Positions 1 to 11,213 of a DNA stretch of 64,000 bases are shown here, in pieces (position 1 is the first letter of the stretch; each line of letters opens with the position of its first letter). Below the pieces are notes generated by a model. That model worked only from the letters and a program-made list of their open reading frames with translations, had not been told where the DNA came from and ran no database searches. The translations under genes and the position numbers were made by a program. Source of the DNA: Stereum hirsutum FP-91666 SS1 (Eukaryota > Basidiomycota > Agaricomycetes > Russulales > Stereaceae); NCBI RefSeq assembly GCF_000264905.1, contig NW_006763135.1, positions 2,517,428 to 2,581,427 on the forward strand. Reading direction: 5' to 3'.

Positions 1-1
1 T

Positions 2-109
2 GCCACTGAGGCGGGACACGTCGGACTTGGGTGCCATTCTGATGCTGTTGGAGGAGTTCGTCTCAAGTGCAGGTGGTGCAAGACTGGAAAGTGGTTGTGT
101 GAGAGTTGA
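2..109 (+). CDS. Possible 3' terminal exon of an unknown gene (partial, left edge)
   Basis: A frame that is open from the window edge to a TGA at 107-109 encodes about 35 residues ending in a Cys/Trp-rich tail (KCRWCKTGKWLCES). The C-x2-C spacing followed by W-x-C looks like the end of a small zinc-binding or cysteine-rich domain. The rest of the gene would lie to the left of the window. The family cannot be identified, and the frame is short enough to be chance. Confidence 0.3.
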   Translation, partial: ATEAGHVGLGCHSDAVGGVRLKCRWCKTGKWLCES

Positions 110-594
110 CTCGGCGACGATCATACATACACCGATGCCTCGAGGCGGAAGGAGTGTTCGATGTCGTATTCCTGAGAGCCGATGACTCGGGATTTTGTCG
201 GGATGTTGCCACTGGGCCACTCGATTACCAAATGGTTGCGTTTCCGTTCCGGAACGCCCCGAGCGCTCAGACGGCGAACTTGAACACGACCTCGTGCTGG
301 GAAAAATCGACGATCGCGGTGTTCGGCTAAGTTCGACTTCCGAACATATGTAAAGCCCGCCGAGCACCGCGAACTTCACCCAACTCTCTTTCCGCTGGAC
401 CGTCAAGACCCCCTCCCTCCCTCCTCGCTCACCCGCCGCAGGCTCTAGCGTCCGAGTCGTCAAAGCAGGCCTTTCCGACCGTCTTCTCAGCTTACTCCTC
501 TTTCATCCTCATTTCACGTTTGCAGGCATCGTCTTCGTCTAGCTCGCCTTATATCATATCTCTCCTTAACACGCTCCTTCGAGATCTTGTCGCT
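110..594. other. Intergenic, 5' flank of the secreted barrel-protein gene
   Basis: No gene is supported here. A 74-codon frame at 106-330 has no recognisable content. The stretch from about 395 to 560 is pyrimidine-rich (runs of CCCTCC, CTCCTC and TCGTCT), typical of a fungal promoter and 5' leader. No clear TATA box was seen. Confidence 0.4.
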
Positions 595-1591
595 ATGTTC
601 TCCTTTACAACCAAGCTCCCCCTCCTAGTCACTGTGCTCTCTTCGCTCTCCCTCAGTGTTCTCGCGGCTGTTCCTGCTCACCCTGGCGGGCGACTGTCGC
701 CCTCTGAAGCAGAGCTCAAATACTCTCGTGCTCACTCGCTCGGTGACGACTACACCTTCAGCGTGCAGGATGGCTGGCAGACTGTCAATATCTCCGATCT
801 CCTGTACAAATACGAGCCTCCGGTCTCTCAGACGTCTTACGCTCTAGACTTGGGCTCTGCTTTGGACTCGGGGGCTGTCAGGCAAGGACTGGCGAAACGT
901 AGTCTCAAGAAAGTCGGAGATGCCGTCAAAGGCGCGGTGAAGGATATCTTCAAAGGATTGAAGGCCATAGGGCAAGCGGAAGCCGTCACGATTACATGGT
1001 GCGTACTCCGTTTGCCGCATCCCAAGCACGACGCATATTACTCACTATTTATTCACAACGTAGGTATACCGGACATGATCTTCAAAACCCAAGTTGCTGG
1101 TCCAATGGTAACTGGGCACCAACGGTATGTCCCGCTATCTTTCCGGGCTTCTCCTAATACTATTGGCTCACCCACTTACTTCAGGACGCATCATTCGCTT
1201 GTGCACTCACTCTCGACGGTTGGACAACCAAACCTCAATGCTTCAAGTTCCTCGAACGTATGCGCCTCCATTACAATCACGTTTCGTTAGCATTTTCTCA
1301 TACCATTCATTGTGTTGCCAGTCTGCAACAGTCCAAAGAAATGTGTGTACGTGCGGGTGGTTGATACCTGCGCCGGCTGCGCCTCTGGTTCGAAACATGT
1401 CGACCTCACCAGAGCAGCGTTCGGCCAGCTCGCTAGTTTCGACGAGGGGTCACTCTCTGTTCAGATGCGATTGGCTACGGAACCTGATTCATGGTAAGTG
1501 TATTTCGACTATTATCTGCATGCGCGTCACTCATCCAAATGTTGGATAATGCTTTCTTAGGGCGGAAAACCTCTGGGGCCCTAAGCACTGA
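595..1591 (+). CDS. Secreted RlpA/expansin-like double-psi beta-barrel protein
   Basis: Five exons (595-998, 1064-1124, 1185-1257, 1322-1493, 1561-1591) total 741 nt and splice in frame to 246 residues. Residues 1 to about 24 form a signal peptide (a hydrophobic stretch rich in Leu, Val and Ser ending in LSVLA). A propeptide-like segment of about 110 residues follows, with a KRS site near residue 102 that could be cut by Kex2. The C-terminal ~110 residues form the double-psi beta-barrel fold shared by RlpA, barwin, expansins and fungal loosenins. Diagnostic parts are the Tyr-Thr-Gly start, paired cysteines, the VVDTCAGC motif with its conserved Asp, and a DLTRAAFGQLA helix. Such proteins are secreted and may loosen cell-wall polysaccharide without hydrolysis. 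The in-frame ATG at 520 is rejected because it would put 25 residues ahead of the signal peptide. Confidence 0.85.
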
Positions 1592-1755
1592 TGATAGACA
1601 GCAACGGAAAGAACAAACTAAAATGTATCCTTAGCTCACAAAATAGATTTGTTTCATCGCCATGTAATTTTGTACTTGACTCATATACCATGGACACTCG
1701 TGCTCGAGGCACGCTGGCTACACGTATGTGTATATGTACCAACTTATGGATGCGA

Positions 1756-4700
1756 TCACATATGCACTCTCTTTCTCTTCTTTCCTTCCGCAATTCTCGC
1801 CCGAACCTTCTCCTCGTCAAGGCCCTCTTCCTCATAAAATTGAGCCGTACGCTGAGCCTCGCTCTGCCGGTGAATGAACTGCAACGCGGCGAGATTATAG
1901 CTCATGTTTTGTTTTTGACGAATGAGAGCGGCACGAAGGTGCCTTCGCAGCGGGATGAGGGTGGTACGCAGAGTTCGGTTTGCGACGATTTGGTGATGGT
2001 GTGTTTTGAGCAGGAAGAACATGATCCGGGAGACCAGAGGGATGTTCCACTCCTGAAACGATGCAGTTATTGGTCAGTCAGCATCGACATCGATCATGTC
2101 GCCAAAGGACTTGGGGGGAAATGAAGACTGCTTACTCTGCTCGCCCAGATGTTCAAATACCCCATCAACGAAACGACCCCATCGAAGGGCAACACGAGCA
2201 ACGCATCCAATAACGCAGTTCCCTGTATGCCACTCACGACCTTCAATACCCAACCCTCCGGTTCCAGATCGTACGCAGCCAACACCGCGTTCCTCGCCGG
2301 CGGAGGGACTTTTGCACTGTCCTCTTCACTCAAACTCTTCTTCGCCTCCTCGTATTCTGCCCAAATCGCCCGTTCGGCGTCGGCGAGGTTGAGAGCCTCG
2401 ACGATACGTTCGCCAGCCATGAGGGTTTCTGTGGTCTGCTTGGTGACAAGGGTGGTCTCGGCTTGTGCAGAGGGGTCGTGAGGGGAGAGTGAGTCGGGAT
2501 TGGCGTTCTCGATACCGCTACCGATGGGAGCGTCTTCGCGGTTAAGGTTATCAGCGAGTCCAGCTTCGTACAGCTTTTCGAGTTCGCGTTCGCGTTCTTC
2601 CTCAAGGAAGAGCTAGGTCGGGGAAAAGAGTGAGAGGGAGATGTGTGAATATATATATTTGAGCGACGTATAGCAGGGAGACGTACGGGGTCATCCAATT
2701 TTTCCCAGATTCGGATAGACTTGTCGTGTGAGCCAGTGACGACGAAGTTCCCAGCGTTGCTCACAGCGAGGGCCCAAACCTCTCCGTGATGTCCCTCTAA
2801 TTTTTGAATGTTCTCGAACTAGCCACAAAACATAACGTGTCAGCCGACACCATCGTAAGGAGGTGTTATAACGTACCTTGTCGCCATCCCAGTACTTCAG
2901 CAACTTATCTTTCCCAACGGTCCAGAAGTAGTGTGACTTCTTCTCGAACGCGACCTGCATCACACTCTCATCGTGCGCGAACAGCGATTTGTGGCAGTCG
3001 CCGAAATCAAGGCCCCAGATCTTGACGTTTTTATCGGCGGAACATGTCACGATGAGTTTGGAGTCGTCCGAGATGTCCATGCCTAAGACCGGGAGCTACA
3101 ACGCACGACATACGTATATAGATCATTATCCGTCAATTGTGAGTCACGACAGAGCGATAAATGGAGGTGAGTCTGCGGGAAGGGGCATTGCTGACCTTAT
3201 GGCCGTAGAGGGAGAGGAAAAACTTGAGACTATCTTCGTAGAAGACTTTGACCGTTGAATCAAGCAGCGCTACAGCCAGAAGCTTCCCATTGGGGCTGTA
3301 TCGCACAGAGAGCACGTCATCCGTCATCTTGAGTGTCCGGGTATGCACGAGCGTGATCTGCCTGCCATTCGGTCCCTGGAAACCATCCTGTTGAGGAGTT
3401 AGTTGCTGTGCCACGTCCATATGGTGTGGAGGAGGACGAACCTGATTCTGACTCTCGCTAGTCTGCTTCCATTCGAAGTCCCAAAACTTGATGTCCTTGT
3501 CCGCACTACCCGTCACGAGCGCCCTCTCATCATGTCGGACTTGCATTGACCAGACTGTGCCATTGTGAGCTTTTACGGTCTCGATGAGGGAAGAAGACGC
3601 GAGATCGTAAATGAGGATGTCGCCTGATTTTGTACCGACGGCGATCTATGTGGCGATCAGAGGTCAATAGCGGTTAGATGTGGACAATGGTTTAGCGAGC
3701 AAATTGCATGCATGAGGACATAGTAACTTACATGGCGGTCGCCAGGGAGGAATGTGCTGCATATTGCATGACCGCAGTCGATGGTACGGATACAAGATGT
3801 CGTTCTCAAGTTCCAAACCTTGAGCATGCCTGTGGATGTAGTCGGGAGTGAAAAAGCGTTGGTAGTACTGGGTGAAAAACATGATGATCGTACCGTTTGA
3901 AGCTGAAGCTAAGAGAGTATCGTCGGCACTCAGGCAAAGTGTTCGCACGTCGGTTCTATGGCCGGGCAGGTCCAACGAATATATCCTGGCAGCTTCTGGA
4001 GGTTCCTCTTTCGTCTTCGCCGGTTGTGGGATGTTGTAAACTTCCAGGGCATTGTTCGACAATGCCATAAATATCTAACAAAGAGATTAGTGACGGAGAG
4101 TGTACGACAACGGAAAAAGCATACCTGCGTCCCTCCCTTTGAGGTTGCTTCCTCCGACTCGAATCCAAATGACCTGATCTTCCCGGTCGCCCGTACAACT
4201 AGGTATGGGGTAAAGAGGTCCACAAGGTCAACCTTCCCTTCTTCGTCCTCCAGTGGGTCTGCTTCATCCTCCTTCATCCCCTTTCCTTTCGATTTCTCTT
4301 TCTTTTCCTTCGCTCTCTTTTTGCGTCTGGCTTGTTTCTTCCTGATTTCATCCTCGGTACGGATGCGGAAAATCTCGACTGAACGATCATGAGACTGAAC
4401 AGCGACGTAAGGCTGGGAAGGGTGGAAGCTAATCTGTGAGACACGGTGTTGGGACGATAGGGGGAGTGTGGCCGCGGGCACAATTGCCTTGGGTATCTGC
4501 ATTGGTAAGATTAATATGTTTGCGTTTCGCCATCTTGCGACACATAAACACACCTCGCCCGTTTCTGAGGGCTTCAGTCCAGCTTCCAACACTTCGTGGT
4601 CGATCTTCCAGGCTTTCAGTTCGCCCTCACCACTTCCAGTGAACAGCAAATTCTGTTCATTGTTGATGTCGAGCGTCCAGATTTCCGCACGGTGAGCGAC

Positions 4701-5452
4701 GATGGTCTGGATACAGTGTTGCGTTGAAAGGTCCCAGAGCTTTAAGAACGTATCCTTGGAGGAGGTGAGGATATACCCGGGGTGGGCGGAGGTTGAAGTA
4801 GAAGGCAAGTTTGGTGAGATGTTGGAGAGAAAACGGAGTGCTGTAATTTGATCTCTGTGCCCTCGCAATCTGCGTTCCTCACGATTAGTACCAGTTGCAG
4901 ATATAATAAAGAACTTGTGCACACCTGAACAGTCCAGCCTCTCCAACAACATCCCACACAATCAAATTTGTATCCTGCGAGCCCGAGGCCAATCGAGTGC
5001 CGGCATCGTCGAACGCAAGCGCTGTGACAGCCTTCTTGTGCCCATTAAACGTCGTGATGACAGACTGAGCGGAAACGCTCCATAGTCTTATGGACCCATC
5101 CGCGTAGCCAACAGCGAAGGTGTCCTTTTGAGGCGACCGAACGATACACGTTACTTCCGCACTGTGGCCCGTTTCGTGCCACATTCCCATCTGCACATTC
5201 CAGTATTTAAATATGCAGAGAATAGGTTCAAGTTGTTAAAAAACATACCATATGCCCTCTTTTGACATCCCATACGAGAACATCCTCAAGTGCGGGTACA
5301 TAGGCAATTTTGCCATCGTATACCGAGTTTGAGGTGGGGCTGCACACCAGACCAAAAGCCTACCAAAGGATAAAGACTCAGTAGACTTCGACGTTCAGAA
5401 AATCTTCGAAACGCACCTGAGTGGGCCCATGTCTGAGATAGCTCTGAACCAT
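1756..5452 (-). CDS. UTP12: UTP12/DIP2 (WDR3), U3 small-subunit processome WD40 protein
   Basis: A WD40 scaffold of the UTP-B subcomplex of the SSU processome, acting in the nucleolus on 18S pre-rRNA. The first short exon encodes [12 protein letters not shown]; the next opens with AFGLVCSP, matching the start of Dip2/WDR3. Two tandem beta-propellers follow, with many GH...WD-type repeats such as [42 protein letters not shown] and [14 protein letters not shown]. The C-terminal Utp12 helical domain is present ([16 protein letters not shown], then [14 protein letters not shown] and YNLAALQF), with a basic KKRKRVHM tail. A Lys/Glu-rich linker lies near 4,260-4,350. At least a dozen short introns are needed. 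Length, roughly 950 residues, fits the family. It is divergent from the aminopeptidase gene, 134 bp away. Confidence 0.93.
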
Positions 5453-5586
5453 CGCACTGAGGGCTACACGGTTGAATGAACGAGTGCAGTTCGCAGACCA
5501 ATCGCGACGCGAAGACTCGAAAAAGCTTGCTGCCGTAATCGTCTTTACGTGCCACGATCGAGATCAGGATTCCCACGAATGTTTAA
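5453..5586. promoter_or_regulatory. Short bidirectional promoter between UTP12 and the aminopeptidase
   Basis: Only 134 bp separate the UTP12 start codon on the minus strand from the first in-frame ATG of the M18 aminopeptidase on the plus strand. Core promoter elements for both genes must lie here or inside the neighbouring 5' regions. No TATA box was seen. Bidirectional function is inferred from gene geometry only. Confidence 0.45.
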
Positions 5587-7665
5587 ATGGCCGCAAAGGT
5601 GGCGCGCATGTATACCAAAGTCCATCACGTCCCCTCTAGGATTGCTACCTCCCGCACTCTTCGTCGCACGATAATGATGTTGTCCACGTCTGGTCCAGAA
5701 GCCGCTACCAGGCTGCTCTCTTTTGTCAACGCATCGCCTACTCCGTATCATGCTGTCCACAATGCTGCTACAAAGCTTGAGAAGGCCGGCTTCACAAAGG
5801 TTCGTCTACTCCGAATCGAGTGCAGAACGGCGAGAGTCTTATCGTGTGGGTGCGTGAGCAGGTTAGAGAAAGGGACGATTGGAATGTGAAGCCTGGTGGA
5901 AAGTACTACTTCACAAGGTACGTTGTCCTTGGATTCATCGGACGGCATCATATGCTCATGCGATATGCAGGAACCAGGCTTCTCTCCTTGCGTTCACCAT
6001 TCCCCAGAAATGGCAGCCTGGTACAGGTGTATCCATCGTCGCCACTCACGTCGACAGTCCTAACCTCAGGGTATGGCAATCATCTTTCTTTTCCTCGATG
6101 TCCATATACTCATGCCAGTCAAAAGATCCGACCAGTCTCGAAGAAGACTGGCTCTGGTTACCTCCAAGTTGGTGTTGAGACCTATGGCGGAGGTCTCTGG
6201 CACACTTGGTTCGACAGGGATCTTTCGCTGGCGGGTCGTGTCGTCGTCGCGAACAAAGAGTCGGGCTTCACTTCGAAACTGATCAAAATCGACAGGCCTT
6301 TGCTTCGAGTACCCACACTAGCTATACACCGTAGGCAAATTCTCGACCTCCGCTCTACCTCCGCCATGATTACTTATAGCCATTTTTCAATTGAACCATT
6401 ATTAGTGGACCGAAACTCTGCGGCTGACTTCAAGTTCAACCCCGAGTCTGAATTTATCCCCATTCTCGGACTCGTCGCTTCAGAGCTCAACGCAGCTAAG
6501 GATGGAACACAGGATAAGTCTTCTTCAGAGCAGAAGGAAGAAAAGCACGATGCTACCAGCATCCAGAAATATCATCACTCGTCCCTGCTCTCCGTCCTTG
6601 CCGAAGAGCTGTCAGTCCAACCAGAGGAGATCCATGATTTCGAGCTGTACGTCCACCGCTATCCATAGAAGCTTTTGACTATAACATGGTTTAATACAGG
6701 CAGTTATATGACACTCAGCTCAGTCAATTTGGAGGGTTGAACAACGAGTTTATCTTCAGTCCTAGGATGGACAATCAGTTCTCTTCGTCAGTGATTCAGA
6801 CAACACGACATTGAACCGACTGCTGACATTTTTTGACCTAGTTTCTGCGCTGTCGACGCGTTGGCAAATTTCGTCTCTGCATCGTCCTTTCCCACCCTAG
6901 AAGGCAACGTCAACTGCATCGCACTCTTTAACCATGAAGGTAGGGGTCTTCAGTCACCGTCCTACCTTTCATACTTGCTCTCCCGTGATTCTTACAATAT
7001 TTCTCTCATTCTACAAGAGATTGGCTCGGTGTCCTCCACCGGCGCAGAATCTACTCTTATCCCCTCCCTTCTTGAACGATTATCCCCAACCCCGGCCCTC
7101 CTATCCCAATCTATCGCGAAGTCCTTCCTCCTTTCTTGCGACGTCTCGCACGCCATCCACCCGAACTACGCCTCCAAGCACGAGGAGAACCACAAGCCAG
7201 CTATCAACGGTGGAATTGTGATCAAGACGAACGCGAAGCAGAGGTACGCCACTGATGCGATTACGAGCTTCGTGGTCAGGAGGCTGGTGGAGAAGAAAGG
7301 AGGAAAGGTGCAAGAATTTGAGGTTCGGAACGATATGTGCGTAGTCCTTCTTTGTTTTATCATGTGGACGAAGACTGAGGCACTACTGCACGGCTTTAGG
7401 GCTTGCGGGTCGACAGTCGGTCCTGGACTCTCCAAAGTGCGTATATAATTTCCATGCCATTTCTCTGACAGGAAGGAAGCCGACTGATCCTTCAACTCGT
7501 GTATCACAGCTCGGGTTGCGAACCGTCGACGTCGGTTGTGCCATCCTTTCGATGCACTCCATCCGTGAAACCGCAGGGTCTTACGATGTTCAAAACTGCA
7601 TCGACCTGTTCTCCTCCCTGTTCGAAGGATTCGCAGAGATTGATGCGCAATTGGTTGTGGACTGA
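5587..7665 (+). CDS. DNPEP: M18 aspartyl aminopeptidase (DNPEP/Ape4-like)
   Basis: A zinc metallopeptidase that removes N-terminal Asp/Glu from peptides and forms a dodecamer. Seen in sequence: the metal motif THVDSPNLR, the GGGLWHTWFDRDL block, FNHE spliced to EIGS (the two acidic residues sit on either side of an intron), NGGIVIKTNAKQRYATD, and the C-terminal MHSIRE with its metal-ligand His. About eight introns are required. The protein ends in AQLVVD at 7665. Three in-frame ATGs compete: 5587, 5608 and a MetMet pair near 5671. The segment before the last pair is Arg/Lys/Ser/Thr-rich without acidic residues, so a mitochondrial form is possible. The body starts at MLSTSGPEAATRLL as in cytosolic homologues. 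An acidic/Ser linker near 6,490-6,560 is longer than usual. Confidence 0.9.
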
Positions 7666-7913
7666 GCTCGTCAAATCTCTAGCAGTATTTGTAGCAGTAA
7701 GATACGATACCGATCGAGAGATCATTGCTCGATGCAATGCAAATACAAAACATGGTTTTTGGAGCATGAATGGTGCACATGTCTGAATAATGATACAGCC
7801 TGAGGTGATAATCGAAAGCAAGTGATGATGTAGCGGTACTTTTGAAGCCTGAAGCAGAAACGACGAATAGCAGAACAACGACTTGTGGTAGTGCGAACCA
7901 CGTCGCACACCGT
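7666..7913. other. Convergent 3' intergenic gap
   Basis: 248 bp between the stops of the aminopeptidase (plus) and IMP4 (minus). It is A/T-richer than its surroundings and presumably carries both 3' UTRs. No gene is seen. Confidence 0.4.
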
Positions 7914-9349
7914 TCACCGTCTGGCCTTTTTCTTCGGGTTCTCCTCTTCGGTTTCTTGGCTCTTTTCGGCACGTCGTGAGCCTCCAACCGGCGTCGACAA
8001 CAGACTCCTTTTCTTTGCGGTTCGGGAGTACGTTGAGAGTACCCATTCGCGCTCAGCTTCACTCTGCTCAATTGTGCCCTGGCGAATCTCGTATGCTGAC
8101 GGGAGAGAACGCTCAGCATAAGTGCACAAGATGGAAAACAGGTAAGTGACAGAACTCACGCTTCATTTCGAATCGCGGACCTACTTCCGCCAATTGAACC
8201 TGCTTCGGTGGGATCTTCAAGAAGACGTGGTGCCTGTATACAGGAATCCACATTTAGATCACCCTCGTACCTCTTCTCTGGAGACAAAAAATGAGGCCCT
8301 GATGAATAGACGCTCACCTGAACGAGATGAAATCATTATCGTTTGAGAACGTCATTATCCTTTTACTGTCCTCCTTCGGTACAGGGAACAGGTACTTCAG
8401 ACAGTCCCGCATCCTCTCCCCTAATTTGGAGCTGAAGTTCTCGAAGATTAGATGTGGGTACTGTTCAGAGACGGTGGAGGAGTTATAATTGGGGATGTCG
8501 TGGCGAAGGTTTACGTTGTGGAGTGTGAAGTAGACAGTAGGGCCATGAGGAAAGTGGGAGACGATCATTGCGTCTGCGGGAATGGATGAGAGCACTGTTA
8601 ACAGGTGAAACAGCACGATGAGCGACAGCGCAGACGTACCTGGTACACCACGATGTTCATGTAAGACAATCAAGTCCGTGACTTCGTTTGCTCGACATGC
8701 CTCCGCCAGCTCCTTCACAACATAGTTTCCTCTATTTATTCGATGTGAGTTTGGGAATACGAGCCTCATCTCCTGAACACAGAGCCATTGACATCAGTAA
8801 TTATGTCGACCTGTACTGCGTCGTATTAGGCGAATGTGTAGGGAAGAGTACACACCTTCGAAAATTGCAACAACTTTGAACTTGGGTCTCTTGACGTCGT
8901 GACCACGATCTTAGGGTCCATGATCCCTGCCCTCGAGTACTCACTATCTACGTGTGTTGTTGGATCTAAATATGGCCAATACGGATTCAGAGCAATGTCA
9001 GCCAGCATTTCTTCCTTCCCACTCTATCCAACTTCTCCCTTCACACCAGTACTTCTGAGGATAGAGAATTCGAAGAAAAGTAGACGCACCTGTCTGTGCC
9101 TGGTCAAAAGCGAGGTCGTTCCCTAATCCTTGTGCATCCTTCCTAAGTTCGGTAGGTAAAGCTTTGCCACTGGCAAGAGCATCTTTCAGCTGTTGTTTCC
9201 GCTGATATGTCTGCCGTTCTTGAGCTTCGAGAGATTTTGCATAGACGTATTGCCGACGCTCTCGTGTTTGTCTACGAAGCTACAGCAGCATAAGAACCAG
9301 ATAATTTCATAAGAAGATATTGAACACAAGTAAATAGGCTACGTACCAT
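7914..9349 (-). CDS. IMP4: IMP4, U3 snoRNP Brix-domain protein
   Basis: A component of the U3 snoRNP/SSU processome (with Imp3 and Mpp10), needed for U3 pairing with pre-rRNA in the nucleolus. The first exon is only the ATG (9347-9349), followed by GTACGT. The next exon begins LRRQTRERRQYVYAKS, the usual IMP4 N-terminus. The Brix domain follows: DPKIVVTTSRDPSSKL, ANEVTDLIVLHEHRG, MIVSHFPHGPTVYFTL, NVNLRHDIP, PHLIFENFSSKLGERM, and LKYLFPVPKEDSKRIMTF spliced towards the C-terminal GPRFEMKPYEIRQGTIEQ. The basic tail ends KKKARR. Length is close to the family norm of about 290-300 residues, plus a short charged tail. Confidence 0.93.
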
Positions 9350-9838
9350 GGTGTGGAGATGTTCTGAAAGCAAGGAGAAGCTGGGAGATGGTGAGGAACT
9401 CGGTGTGGCGAGGAGACAGGACTATCGCAACTTGCGGACCCTAGTTCGAGGTTAGGCTCAAAACGAAAGTTTGGCGCACCTTGGGGTTGGATTTGGACGC
9501 GTCAACAATTGTCAACAACGCGTCCGAGCGGCTCCCCCGTCGATTACACCTCATCATCTCCTGCACCGCGAACTCGTTTCTGTCGCCAGTGGCATCGCTG
9601 TTTGGCTCACTATAACCCTTGACTACTTACTCGCCGAATCCTCTGTAGTCTTGTCATTTTCTCTGATCGTCACGTTTTCAGGCTCCAGTGGTGTCAGAAT
9701 CTTCAGGCTCGATCTGAGGTGCCTCAGCCTGATTACACTGGTCTATCCATCTAAAAGTACTCTAATCTGTCTATCCACCCAAAGCTTTGCGCACTCGCAC
9801 TATCCAACTACACTGAGCTTTGGACCAGACGGACAGTC
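9350..9838. promoter_or_regulatory. Shared divergent promoter region of IMP4 and the EVE-domain gene
   Basis: 489 bp between two head-to-head start codons. No coding sequence is supported; the 131-codon open frame at 9471-9866 overlaps the true start of the EVE gene in another frame and has no recognisable content. Control elements cannot be assigned by eye. Confidence 0.4.
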
Positions 9839-11213
9839 ATGTCTCAACAGCCTAGGCACTGGTTAATGAAAGCTGAGCCCGATTCTCGTGTCGTAAAAGG
9901 CAGAGATGTCAAGGTAAAGTCTAAGCCTGCCCGAAACGTCTTTGTTGCTCACGTAGTTGATCCCATGTCTCTATCGTCATCTCGCCAATTCTCTCATTTT
10001 TGTCGACTCCCAACTTAGTTTAGTGTCGACGATTTCGAGGCTGCGGGGACTACACCCTGGGAAGGCGTTCGGAATCATGAGGCGAAGAATCTCATGAAGA
10101 GCATGAAAGCTGGGGATAAGGTATATCCAATCAGGCTGGGTCTTATGCTAGTTAGTACGAGCTGTCGAACCGCGCGTGTAGGTTTTGTTCTATCACTCGA
10201 ACTGCAAGACCCCCGGTAGGCACCTAACTATTGTGTTGGTCAAAACGTTCCTGTTGCTGACTGGACATGGGTGTTGAAGGCATCGCAGGTCTCGCAGAGG
10301 TTCGTCTTCAACGCTCTTGATTCCGGGAACGAATCGACATATTCAGCCAGTCTTTCCGTACAGGTGTCGAAGGAGGCGTACCCCGATTGTGAGCATCTCG
10401 ATTCGAATTGCCTAAACCTATACACTAACACATATAATCACTTGTGTAGATACAGCCTGGGATGTGTGAGCAAGCCCGGCATCATCATAGACAAATATTA
10501 CCGTGCGAGCTAATCACCTACACCCCCTGTTACGGTAAACAGAAAGCATCCATACTTTGACCCTGTGCGCAATCAATCTTCTACTATGCTAGGAAGAACC
10601 AGTTTGACCGATACCACGTTGCGCAGAAATCAGATGAAAAAGAGCCGAAATGGTATATGGTTGACGTGAAATTTGTCTCTCGGGCACCGCACTTCGTTCC
10701 CCTGGCGCTCTTGAAAACCATCGCCGGCGGGGACTCGTCAGATCCCCCAGACGAGATCGGCTACATCGGGAAGCAGGGCGTCAAGGCTATCAAAGGTGCG
10801 TCGTCGTCGTGGGTTGCTGCGTGGAAAGGTAAACTGAGCTGCCCCATACAGAAATGGCTCTTGTCAACCGAGGACGACTGAGCGTGCAACCTGTGGAGGA
10901 GGGAGCTTGGGATGTTGTCAAGTTACTGGCAGAAAAGGGTGGTTGGACAGAAGCTGCTCTCGGAATCAGTACAAAAGGCAAAGGGAGGGCAAAGACTACA
11001 GCGTCAGACAAACCAAAGCCAAAGCCAAAAACCAAATCAAAGAAGGAGAAGCAAGCTGACGAGGATGAAGAGGTTAGCGAGGATGATCCTAGGGATGGGC
11101 AGATGAAGTCGTCTGCCATCAATTCCAAGGGGAAGAAACGGAAGGCAAAGGACGAGGATGAGGTTCACGATGATTCGCAGCCTTTGCGGAGATCTACGCG
11201 TGCAAGAAAGTGA
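9839..11213 (+). CDS. THYN1: THYN1-type EVE-domain protein with charged C-terminal tail
   Basis: The ATG at 9839 starts [17 protein letters not shown], the canonical beginning of the EVE/THYN1 fold, which binds modified bases in DNA or RNA. Spliced exons continue with [85 protein letters not shown] and [18 protein letters not shown], which covers the whole EVE domain. A tail of about 90 residues rich in Lys, Glu and Asp follows ([15 protein letters not shown], then acidic runs), ending RRSTRARK. It suggests nuclear targeting and resembles an AT-hook-like or chromatin-binding tail. At least seven introns are needed, including several very short exons. The biochemical role of eukaryotic THYN1 is not settled. 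Confidence 0.88.
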
